This document shows, one piece after another, positions 40,846 through 52,059 of a stretch of 64,000 nt of DNA; the stretch's first letter is position 1; every line of letters begins with the position of its first letter. A model generated the notes under the pieces. The model was not told where the DNA came from. It saw only the letters and a list, made by a program, of their open reading frames with translations, and did no database searches. Origin of the DNA: JASHUC01 sp035523875 (GTDB taxonomy: Bacteria > Pseudomonadota > Gammaproteobacteria > Steroidobacterales > Steroidobacteraceae); contig DATKPY010000053.1 in assembly GCA_035523875.1 (NCBI GenBank), forward strand, positions 1-64,000, written 5' to 3'. The position numbers and the translations under genes are program-made.

Positions 40846-42812
40846 TGTTCAAGGCCGCAACGCTCACCGAGCTCCTCGAAGCCAACAGCAAAGTCCCCCG
40901 CACCATCACCTACTTCGACGGGGCGGACAGTGCGCGCGAGGTCTCCTTCGCCGAGCTCCACGGGCGCGCGCTCGGCATCCTGCACCACTTGCAGCGCTTG
41001 GGCGTCAAGCGCGGTGAGAAGCTGATCCTGTTCGTGGGCGACAACGAGCAGTTCATCGATGCGTTCTGGGCGGCGCTCCTGGGCGGCATCGTGCCGGTGC
41101 CGGTCGCCCTCGGCATCAGCGACGAGCACCGCCACAAGCTCCTGCGGATCGCCCGCAAGCTCGGGTCGCCCTTCATCTACACCGACCGGCGCTCGCTCGA
41201 GCGCATAGGCACCTTTGCGGCCGAGGTGGGCGAGGAGAAGACCTTCGCCGCGCTCAACGGGCGCGCCTTCGTCGTCGATCAGCTCGATGACGTCTCGCGC
41301 GCCGGCAAGCCGCACCGCGCCGAGCCGGATGAGCTCGCCTTCATCCAGTTCTCCTCCGGCTCCACGAGCGAGCCGAAAGGCGTGATGCTCACCCACCGCA
41401 ACATTCTCGCGAACGGGCTCGGGGTCTCCGAGCTCTGCGGCTTCACCGAGGAGGACGTGAGCCTCTCGTGGATGCCGCTCACCCACGACATGGGTCTCAT
41501 CGGCTTCTTCATCTACATGTTCGCAAACCGCTCGCACGTGCAGCTCATGCCGACGGAGCTGTTCGTGCGCCGGCCGCTCCTGTGGCTCGCGCTCGCGGCG
41601 CGGACGCGCGCGACGGTGCTCTGCTCGCCGAACTTCGGTTACCGTCACTACCTGAAGGTGCTGGGCGAGCGCGGCGTCGAGGATCTCGATTTATCGGCCG
41701 TACGCCTGATCTTCAACGGCGCCGAGCCGATCTCGGTGAGCCTGTGCGAGGAGTTCCTCACGCGCATGGCGCCCGCGAAGCTCGCGCGCGAGGCGATGTT
41801 CCCGGTCTACGGTCTTGCCGAGGCCTCTCTCGCGATGACCTTCCCGCCGGTAGGCGCGCCCTATCGCGCCGTGACCCTCAACCGGCACCGCCTCAACTTG
41901 GGTGAGCGCATCGAGCGCGCACCGCCGGGAACGCGCGATGCGCTCGAGCTCATCTCCGTTGGGCGTGCGATCCCCTACAGCCGCCTGCGCATCGCCGCCG
42001 ACAACGACACGACGCTTCCCGAGGGCCGCGTCGGTCACATCCTGATCGGCGGTGACAACGTGACCCAAGGCTACTTCGAGGACCCCGCGGCGAACGCGGC
42101 GGCGTTCACCGCCGATGGCTGGCTGCGCACGGGCGATTTGGGCGTGATCGACGCCGGCGACCTCTTCATCACCGGGCGAGCGAAGGAGATCCTGTTCGTC
42201 AACGGGCAGAACTACTACCCGAACGACCTGGAGGGCATCGCGCAGCGCGCGCAGGGGCTCGAGCTCGGCAAGGTCGTGGTGGGCGGGGCGCGCCCGCCCG
42301 GTGCGCAGGCCGACGAGCTCGTCGTCTTCGTGCTGCACCGTCAGGGCCTCGAGGAGTTCGTCGACGTTGCCGCCCAAGTGACCCGGCTCATCAACGAGCA
42401 CACCGGGCTCGAGGTGGCCCACGTCGTGCCCGTCAAGCGCATCCCGAAGACGACGAGCGGGAAGATCCAGCGCCATCTGCTCGAGCGCGCCTACGAGGAC
42501 GGAGAATTTGCGGCCGAGCTCGCCCAAGTCGCAGCGCTCCGCGAGGCGCGGCGCGGCCCGCTCACGGCTTCGCGCTCGGCGATCGAGGAGAAGCTGCGCA
42601 CCATCTGCGATGCCACGCTCGAGGGCAAGAAGCTCGCCGCGAACGACAACCTGTTCGAGATCGGCGCGAGCTCGCTCAAGCTGATCGAGATCCACGAGCA
42701 GATCGAGCGCGAATACCCCGGCGCGATCGATCTCACCGAGCTCTTTGATTTCCCGACGATCGCCGAGCTCGCGCAGCACCTCGAGCGCAAGCTCACGGCC
42801 GCGCCGGCCTGA
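40845..42812 (+). CDS. Fatty-acyl-AMP ligase-like enzyme with C-terminal carrier domain
   Basis: 655 residues. Residues 1 to about 560 form an acyl-adenylating enzyme: P-loop FSSGSTSEPKGVMLTH, the FAAL-like SWMPLTHDMGLIGFFIYM, SPNFGYRHY, GLAEASLAMTF, the TGDLG motif (LRTGDLGVI) and the catalytic Lys in TTSGKIQR. Residues about 575-650 are an acyl/peptidyl-carrier domain with the phosphopantetheine Ser in NLFEIGASSLKLIEIH. It should activate a carboxylic acid as acyl-AMP and load it onto its own carrier arm. No ketosynthase, condensation or thioesterase domain is near. The start overlaps the P450 stop, so the pair forms an operon. The convergent LpxL-like gene ends 58 bp downstream. Confidence 0.92.
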   Translation: MFKAATLTELLEANSKVPRTITYFDGADSAREVSFAELHGRALGILHHLQRLGVKRGEKLILFVGDNEQFIDAFWAALLGGIVPVPVALGISDEHRHKLLRIARKLGSPFIYTDRRSLERIGTFAAEVGEEKTFAALNGRAFVVDQLDDVSRAGKPHRAEPDELAFIQFSSGSTSEPKGVMLTHRNILANGLGVSELCGFTEEDVSLSWMPLTHDMGLIGFFIYMFANRSHVQLMPTELFVRRPLLWLALAARTRATVLCSPNFGYRHYLKVLGERGVEDLDLSAVRLIFNGAEPISVSLCEEFLTRMAPAKLAREAMFPVYGLAEASLAMTFPPVGAPYRAVTLNRHRLNLGERIERAPPGTRDALELISVGRAIPYSRLRIAADNDTTLPEGRVGHILIGGDNVTQGYFEDPAANAAAFTADGWLRTGDLGVIDAGDLFITGRAKEILFVNGQNYYPNDLEGIAQRAQGLELGKVVVGGARPPGAQADELVVFVLHRQGLEEFVDVAAQVTRLINEHTGLEVAHVVPVKRIPKTTSGKIQRHLLERAYEDGEFAAELAQVAALREARRGPLTASRSAIEEKLRTICDATLEGKKLAANDNLFEIGASSLKLIEIHEQIEREYPGAIDLTELFDFPTIAELAQHLERKLTAAPA

Positions 42813-42870
42813 GCGCTTGCGCGCACGGCGCAATGGCTGCGAGGGGACGGGGTGCGCCTGCTGCGGCGCG

Positions 42871-43785
42871 CTAGCGTCCGTAGAGTGATTTCTTGAGCTT
42901 CCACCGTTTGTGCGACCACGGCCAGTCCGCCGGCGCGGCGCGGATCTGTGCCTCCACGCACCGCACGTAGCGCTCGGTGAGCTCGCCGGGGACGAGCGTC
43001 TCGCCGGATGCGCAGAGCGCGGTGAGCTCGACCTCGTAGTGCCCGCGTGCCGCGCGCCGCATTCCGACGAAGAACACCGGGAAGCGCGTCGCGCGGGCAA
43101 TCTCCTCGGTCCCGAGGTAGAACGCGGTATCGCGGTTGAAGAAGCGCGTCCAGTGCTTGTGCTCGCTGGTGCGCGGCTCCTGGTCGGCCACCATTGCGAT
43201 CGCGCGCGGTGTGCGCCCGCGCCGGATGATATCCCCGAGCATCTCCTGCGCGGGCACGAGGCGCCCGCCGAAGCGGCTGCGCACCTTGAGCATCTCACGC
43301 TCGGCCCAGTGGTCGACGAGCGGCTTGTAGGCGGCATCGAGCGGGTAACCCACCTCGAGCGAGAGCGCAAGGAGCATCCACTCCCAGTTGCACTGGTGCG
43401 CCGCGACGAGCAGCACGGCCGTGCCCGCAGCGAGCCGCTCGCGCGCCGCCTCGAGCCCGCGCAGCGCGACGCGCCGACGCAGCTCCTCGGGGGTGATGCT
43501 CGCTGCCTTGAGGACCTCGATCAGCACTTCGCCGAATCCGCGGTAGTAACGTCGCATCAGATCCTCGCGCTCGCGAGCGTCGAGCTCGGGGAACGCCGCG
43601 GTGAGATTCTCCTCGAGGGTGCGCCGCTCGAGGCGCACTACGCGCCACGCGAGCCAAGCGAGCGCGTGGGCGAGCCCGTAGAGGAGCCCCCACGGGATTG
43701 CGGCGGCAATGCGCACCCACCAGGCCGAGCGGCCAGGGCGGGCGGCGGTGGCGCCGCTCTCGGATGACGTCGCTCGCGCGATCAC
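42871..43785 (-). CDS. LpxL/HtrB-type lysophospholipid/lipid A acyltransferase
   Basis: 304 residues. One N-terminal membrane segment (WVRIAAAIPWGLLYGLAHAL). The LpxL-family catalytic motif H-x4-E appears as AAHQCNWEWML, followed by AYKPLVDHWAE, the phosphate-side region RTPRAIAMVADQEPR and HKHWTRFFNRDTAFYLGTEEIA, and a C-terminal WPWSHKRWKLKK. It should transfer an acyl chain from acyl carrier protein to lipid A or a related lipid. Several paralogues exist in many genomes, and this one follows the RND pump gene (54 bp gap, same strand), so it may be co-transcribed with the pump. It is convergent with the FAAL-carrier gene. Specific acceptor not determined. Confidence 0.87.
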   Translation of the reverse strand: MIARATSSESGATAARPGRSAWWVRIAAAIPWGLLYGLAHALAWLAWRVVRLERRTLEENLTAAFPELDAREREDLMRRYYRGFGEVLIEVLKAASITPEELRRRVALRGLEAARERLAAGTAVLLVAAHQCNWEWMLLALSLEVGYPLDAAYKPLVDHWAEREMLKVRSRFGGRLVPAQEMLGDIIRRGRTPRAIAMVADQEPRTSEHKHWTRFFNRDTAFYLGTEEIARATRFPVFFVGMRRAARGHYEVELTALCASGETLVPGELTERYVRCVEAQIRAAPADWPWSHKRWKLKKSLYGR

Positions 43786-43839
43786 GCCGTTGAGGTTAAC
43801 CGATGGCTCCGATCGCCGGCTCCCCTTCGCGGGGCACGT

Positions 43840-46800
43840 TCAGGCCGCCGGATGTGCTCCGGACTTCGCGACCGGCTGGAGGTGCCGCGACGGCGACGCC
43901 GTGAGCAAGCGTCCCACTTTCGGTCCGATCCAGCGCTCCACATCGTCGATGAGCGTGAATACCGCCGGGATGATGACGAGCGTGAGCGCGGTGGAGGTCG
44001 TGAGGCCGCCCGCGACCGCAATCGCCATCGACGCGCGGAACTGATTGCCGCGGTACAGATCGAGCGCGACCGGCGCCATGCCGGCGATCATCGCCACGGT
44101 CGTCATCACGATCGGCCGCGCGCGCTTGTGCCCGGCCTCGATGAGCGCCGTCACCCGATCGGTGCCCGCCCGCATCTCCTCGATCGCGAAATCGACCAGC
44201 AGGATCGAGTTCTTGGCGACGATGCCCATCAGCATAAGAAAGCCGATCACGACCGAGAGCCCCAGGGGGAGATTGAAGGCCAACAGCGCTACCGCGGCCC
44301 CTCCAATGGACAGCGGCAATGCCGAGAGGATCGTGAGCGGCTGGAAAACGCGCGCGAAGAGCAGCACGAGGACGGCGAACACCATCAGGATCCCGGTGCC
44401 CATCGCGATTTCGAAGCTGGTGAAGAGCTCGTTCAAGAGCTCGGTGTCCCCCGTCTCGACGAGGTGTATGCCCTGCGGCAGGTTCTTCACGGCCGGCAGC
44501 GCATCGATCTTGTCCATCGCCGGACCGAGCGCCGTGCCGTTCAAGTCGGCCTCGAGCGCGACGCGGCGGCTCTGGTTGTAGCGGCGGATGCGGTTCGGCC
44601 CCTCACCGAGACTCACCTGGGCGACCGCCCTCAGGGGCACTACGCGCCCGTTCGCGGCCGGCACCGGAAGATTCTCGAGCGTCGACAGATCGCGCCGCGA
44701 GCGCTCGATCAAGCTCACGCGAATCGGAATCTGCCGGTCGGGGAGCGAGAACTTGGCGCCGTTCTGGGGCAGGTCCCCGAGCGTTGCGATGCGGATCGTC
44801 TGGCTGATGCTCTCCACCGTGACGCCGAGCTGCGCCGCGAGATCGAGCCGCGGCCTGATGATGATCTCCGGGCTCTGCAGATCACCGTCGATCTGCGGGT
44901 CGCGCAGCTCCGGGAGGCTGCGCATCCCGGCGAGCACGTTCTGCGCGGACTGCTCGAGCAGGTTCGGGTCATCGCCCGTCAGATAGAACGTGAGGTCCCG
45001 TCCACCGCCCGCGCCCGACTGCTTCTCGAAGGAGAGGCGCGCATCGGGAATCTTGCGCAGCGCGACCATCACCTGCTTCTCGAACTGCGGAGTGATGAGC
45101 TTGCGCTGCCCGAGCGGCAGCAGCTGGATGTAGAGCTGCGCCTCGCGCACGTCACCGCCCGAGCCGATATTCTCGACCACGCTCTCGACCTCGGGCCGCT
45201 TGCGGATGATGTCGTACGCTTCGGCCGAGACCGCTGCCGTCTCACCGAGCCGCACGCCCGGCGGAAGCTCGATGTTGAGCTGCGAGCTCCCGTAGTCGTC
45301 GTCCGAGGTGAACGAGCGCGGCACGAGATACAGCGCAAAGAGCGACAGCGCAAAGACCACGGTGCCGGCCGCAAGCGTCTTCCAGCGGTGCTCGATGCAC
45401 CAGCGCAGCACCCGCAGGTACCAGATCATGACCGGTCCGTCGCGATGCGTCGGCACGCTCTCGCCCCGCAGGGTGTAGGCGGCGACCACGGGGGTGATGA
45501 GCCGTGCGACGAGGAGCGAGAAGAACACCGCCGCGGCCACCGTGAGCCCGAACTGCTTGAAGAACTGGCCGATGATCCCGCCCATGAAGCTCACCGGCAG
45601 GAACACGGCGATGATCGCCGCCGAGGTGGCGACCACCGCGAGTCCGATCTGATCGGCCGCATCGAGCGCGGCTTGGTAGCCGCTCTTGCCCATGCGCATG
45701 TGGCGCACGATGTTCTCGATCTCGACGATCGCATCGTCGACCAGGATGCCCGCGACCAGCGACAGGGCGAGCAGGCTGATCTGGTTGAGCGTGAAGTTCA
45801 TCCACTCCATGAAGGCGAAGGTGGGGATGGCCGCGAGCGGGATCGCGAGCGCGGAGATCAGCGTCGCGCGCCGGTCGCGCAGGAACAGCCACACGACGGC
45901 CACGGCGAGCAGCGCCCCCTCGATGAGCGACTCGAGCGCCGTGCGGTACATCTGCTTGGTGATGTCGACCGTCGTGAACACTTGGGCGATCCCGACCTGC
46001 GGGTAGTCCTTCGCGACGTTCGCGATCTCCGCCTCGACGCGCTTCAGCACCGCTACATCCGAGGTGCCGGTGCTCTTGAACACGGAGAACGTCGTCGCCG
46101 GCCTGCCGTTCAGGCGGTTGATGTTGCGTACCTCGGCGTAGCCGTCGTGGACTTGGGCGAAGTCCTTCAACCGTGCCGTGCCGCCGCCCGGCAGGGCGAT
46201 CTCGGTGTCCCCGAGATCCACGGCGCTCTGCGCTCCACCGAGCACGCGGATCGACTGCTCGCCCCCGCCGATATCGGCGCGGCCGCCCGGGGCGTTGAGA
46301 TTGAGGTCGCGCAGCTGCGTGTTCACCTCCACGGCCGTGAGCCCGAGCGCCTGCATGCGCGCCGGATCGAGCTCGACGCTGATCTCCCGGTCGACGCCGC
46401 CGCCGCGCTGCACCTGCGCGACGCCCGGGACCGTGAGCAGGCGCTTGGTGAGGGTGTTGTCGATGAACCAGCTCAGTTGCGACTGACTCATCTGTGTCGT
46501 GCTCACCGCGAAATACGCGATCGGGCCGCCCACCACATCGACCCTGCGCACCAGAGGCTCGTCGATCCCCTCGGGCAGGTTGCTGCGAATCTTCGCGACC
46601 GCATCGCGCACATCCGCGACCGCGCGGTCGATCGGTGTGCCGATCTGAAACTCGACGTCGGTGGTCGCCTCGCCCTCCTCGGCGACCGAGGAGATCGTGT
46701 GGACGTTGCCGATACTCGCGACCGCTCCTTCGACCTTCTGGATGATCTGCGTCTCGATCTCCGTCGGCGCGGCGCCGGGATCGGTGACGCTCACCGTGAC

Positions 46801-46935
46801 GAGCGGATAGTCGATATCCGGATCGAGGTTGATCGGCAGCCGTATGAAGGCGACCACGCCGACGACGGAGAGCACGACGAACAGGACGATCGGGGTGACC
46901 GGGTGGCGAATCGCCCAGGCGGAGATGTTTCTCAC
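43840..46935 (-). CDS. RND efflux transporter, HAE1/AcrB family
   Basis: 1031 residues, full length. A proton-driven inner-membrane pump that expels drugs or lipophiles together with an adaptor and an outer-membrane channel. The pattern is RND throughout: N-terminal helix WAIRHPVTPIVLFVVLSVVG, periplasmic loop with KVEGAVASIGNVHTISSVAEEG, the first helical bundle with GILVDDAIVEIENIVRHM, the second half ending in MGIVAKNSILLVDFAIEEMR, and the final AMIAGMAPVALDLYRGNQFR. The Asp pair of TM4 (LVDDAIVEIEN) is present. The start overlaps the adaptor stop by four bases (ATGA). No outer-membrane factor gene is in the window, so a TolC-like partner elsewhere is needed. The downstream LpxL-like gene is in the same direction. 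Confidence 0.95.
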   Translation of the reverse strand: MRNISAWAIRHPVTPIVLFVVLSVVGVVAFIRLPINLDPDIDYPLVTVSVTDPGAAPTEIETQIIQKVEGAVASIGNVHTISSVAEEGEATTDVEFQIGTPIDRAVADVRDAVAKIRSNLPEGIDEPLVRRVDVVGGPIAYFAVSTTQMSQSQLSWFIDNTLTKRLLTVPGVAQVQRGGGVDREISVELDPARMQALGLTAVEVNTQLRDLNLNAPGGRADIGGGEQSIRVLGGAQSAVDLGDTEIALPGGGTARLKDFAQVHDGYAEVRNINRLNGRPATTFSVFKSTGTSDVAVLKRVEAEIANVAKDYPQVGIAQVFTTVDITKQMYRTALESLIEGALLAVAVVWLFLRDRRATLISALAIPLAAIPTFAFMEWMNFTLNQISLLALSLVAGILVDDAIVEIENIVRHMRMGKSGYQAALDAADQIGLAVVATSAAIIAVFLPVSFMGGIIGQFFKQFGLTVAAAVFFSLLVARLITPVVAAYTLRGESVPTHRDGPVMIWYLRVLRWCIEHRWKTLAAGTVVFALSLFALYLVPRSFTSDDDYGSSQLNIELPPGVRLGETAAVSAEAYDIIRKRPEVESVVENIGSGGDVREAQLYIQLLPLGQRKLITPQFEKQVMVALRKIPDARLSFEKQSGAGGGRDLTFYLTGDDPNLLEQSAQNVLAGMRSLPELRDPQIDGDLQSPEIIIRPRLDLAAQLGVTVESISQTIRIATLGDLPQNGAKFSLPDRQIPIRVSLIERSRRDLSTLENLPVPAANGRVVPLRAVAQVSLGEGPNRIRRYNQSRRVALEADLNGTALGPAMDKIDALPAVKNLPQGIHLVETGDTELLNELFTSFEIAMGTGILMVFAVLVLLFARVFQPLTILSALPLSIGGAAVALLAFNLPLGLSVVIGFLMLMGIVAKNSILLVDFAIEEMRAGTDRVTALIEAGHKRARPIVMTTVAMIAGMAPVALDLYRGNQFRASMAIAVAGGLTTSTALTLVIIPAVFTLIDDVERWIGPKVGRLLTASPSRHLQPVAKSGAHPAA

Positions 46936-48320
46936 GACGAGCTGCCCGTCGCGGCCGCAGCCGCGCTCGCCGGCGCCACGCTCACCCGCTCGCCGGGGCG
47001 CAGAAATGCGGCCGCCGTCATCACGATGCGCTCGCGGCCCGTGAGGCCCGCGCCGATGACGATTCCCTGCGCGGTCGTGTCGGCGACGCGCACGTTGCGC
47101 CGCGCGATGCGGCCGTCGTCATCGACCACGTAGACGTAACTGCTCTCCGCGTCAGTGAGCACCGCCGTCTGCGGCAGCACCGGCCGCAGGCCGCGGCCCA
47201 CGGTCACGGCGCCGCGCGCGAACGCGCCGGGGCGCAGCTGCGGATCGTTCTCGAGTGCGACGCGGATCTCTCCGAGCCGCGTGTTCGGATCGATCACGGC
47301 CCCGAGCAGTCGCACACGGCCGCGGAAGGGCCGATCGATGCCGATGAGATGCACCACCGCGGACTGTCCCACCTTGAGCGAGGGCAGGTCCTGCTCGGCG
47401 ACCTGGCCGCGCATCTCCATCTCCCCGCCCTTGGCGAGGCGGAAGAGCGCGTTGCCGCCCGGCGTGGCGATCTGACCGACCTCGGCCGAGCGGGTGAGCA
47501 CGAGCCCATCGGCTGGTGCGCGCACATCGGCCTGCGCAAGACGCTCCTGGTACTCGGCGAGCTGCGCAGCGGCCACTTTCACCTCTGCCGCCGCTGTCAC
47601 GGCCGTCGCGCGGCGCTGCTCGATCGCCTCCGCGGAGAGCGCACCCGAGGAGGCGACCGCCTCTGCGCGCGCGTACTCGGCCTGGGCGAGCGCGGCGTTC
47701 GCGCGGGCCTCATCGAGCGCGGCCGAGAGCCGCGCAACCTGGGGGCGTAACACCGAGTCGTCGAGGCGCGCGAGGAGCTGGCCGCGGTGCACCCACTCGC
47801 CGGAGTCGACGTACACGGCGGTGATCCGCCCGGCATCGCCCTGGGAGCCGATCGGCAGGTCGTAGCGCGCCTGGATCGCCCCGGTGAACGTGACGCTCGC
47901 GGTGACCGGCGTGAGCCCGGGCGCGCGCGCGGTCACGAGCGGAATCGATCCCACGGCCCCGGCGAGCGGAGTGCCGCCCGATTGATTGGCGTAACGCACG
48001 ACGCCGAGGACTGCGAGGAGGGCCACGACGATCCCGACGCCGATCGCGGCCCAGCGGGTGGGGAGCGGCGCACCGGCCACGCTCCAAGGCGCATCGGCCG
48101 GTGTGTGCAGCTCGGCCGGTGTCACGTCACCGGAAGGCGCGGGCAATGGCACGGGGACGGGCTCGGAGGTGCGGGCGAGCTCGCCTTGCTCCGCGTGGGG
48201 AGCGCTCAGCGACCGATCCCGACCGATCCAGGTCACCGATTCATCCGCGTCCGGGCCGGTTGTGTGCTCCGGTTGTGCACCCACTTTTGTATCCCTTCCT
48301 GACAGTGCGCGGGTTTGCAT
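46932..48320 (-). CDS. RND periplasmic adaptor (membrane fusion protein)
   Basis: 462 residues from the ATG at 48320; another ATG 12 codons earlier is in frame. Residues about 95-115 form the membrane anchor (AAIGVGIVVALLAVLGVV), preceded by an unusually long acidic N-terminal cytoplasmic part of about 80 residues (EPVPVPLPAPSGDVTP). Barrel-sandwich hybrid begins at ITAVYVDSGEWVHRGQLLA, then a long alpha-helical hairpin rich in Ala and Gln, and ADVRAPADGLVLTR closes the lipoyl-like part. The later LRPGAFARGAVTVGRGLRPV is the beta-barrel region. It should bridge the RND pump to an outer-membrane channel. An AT-rich inverted repeat lies about 60 bases upstream. The stop overlaps the pump start. 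Confidence 0.9.
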   Translation of the reverse strand: MQTRALSGRDTKVGAQPEHTTGPDADESVTWIGRDRSLSAPHAEQGELARTSEPVPVPLPAPSGDVTPAELHTPADAPWSVAGAPLPTRWAAIGVGIVVALLAVLGVVRYANQSGGTPLAGAVGSIPLVTARAPGLTPVTASVTFTGAIQARYDLPIGSQGDAGRITAVYVDSGEWVHRGQLLARLDDSVLRPQVARLSAALDEARANAALAQAEYARAEAVASSGALSAEAIEQRRATAVTAAAEVKVAAAQLAEYQERLAQADVRAPADGLVLTRSAEVGQIATPGGNALFRLAKGGEMEMRGQVAEQDLPSLKVGQSAVVHLIGIDRPFRGRVRLLGAVIDPNTRLGEIRVALENDPQLRPGAFARGAVTVGRGLRPVLPQTAVLTDAESSYVYVVDDDGRIARRNVRVADTTAQGIVIGAGLTGRERIVMTAAAFLRPGERVSVAPASAAAAATGSSS

Positions 48321-48380
48321 AAGGCCTGCGCGAGTCGTCGGCCGTTCAGCGGGCACACGCCCGAAAACCTGCCCTAGTCA

Positions 48381-48409
48381 CATGGTGTTGTATATAACTA
48401 TAACACATG
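48381..48409. promoter_or_regulatory. AT-rich imperfect inverted repeat upstream of the RND operon
   Basis: The arms CATGGTGTTGTATA (48381-48394) and TATAACACATG (48399-48409) are largely complementary (four-base CATG ends and GTGTT/ACAC cores), and the centre is a run of A/T unlike the surrounding GC-rich DNA. It lies 61 bases before the adaptor ATG, a usual place for a TetR-family operator overlapping the promoter. No regulator gene is adjacent, so its protein is unknown. Confidence 0.5.
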
Positions 48410-48447
48410 CCCCTCGTCAAGGGGCGGCGACACCCGCCGGGGCGCGA

Positions 48448-51873
<3,426 letters not shown>

Positions 51874-52059
51874 GCGACGTCGACCGCGGGTCCGCCCCCG
51901 CGAAAAAGATCGGCCAAATGAGAACTTGCAGTGACTGCGCGCACCCCGCCGTGAGCAAGGTCACGCCCGGCCCATCTTGCCCGGTCGGGAGCGGCGCAAA
52001 CGCGACCCAGCCGTCATTTATCCACGAAGCCTCAGGCCGCGGCAGCCGGCTCGGGCGGA

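Noticed and set aside
43852..47133. Long plus-strand open frame (1093 residues) across the RND pump
   Set aside because: Antisense to a full-length RND transporter; composition is Arg/His/Asp-rich and no family is seen.
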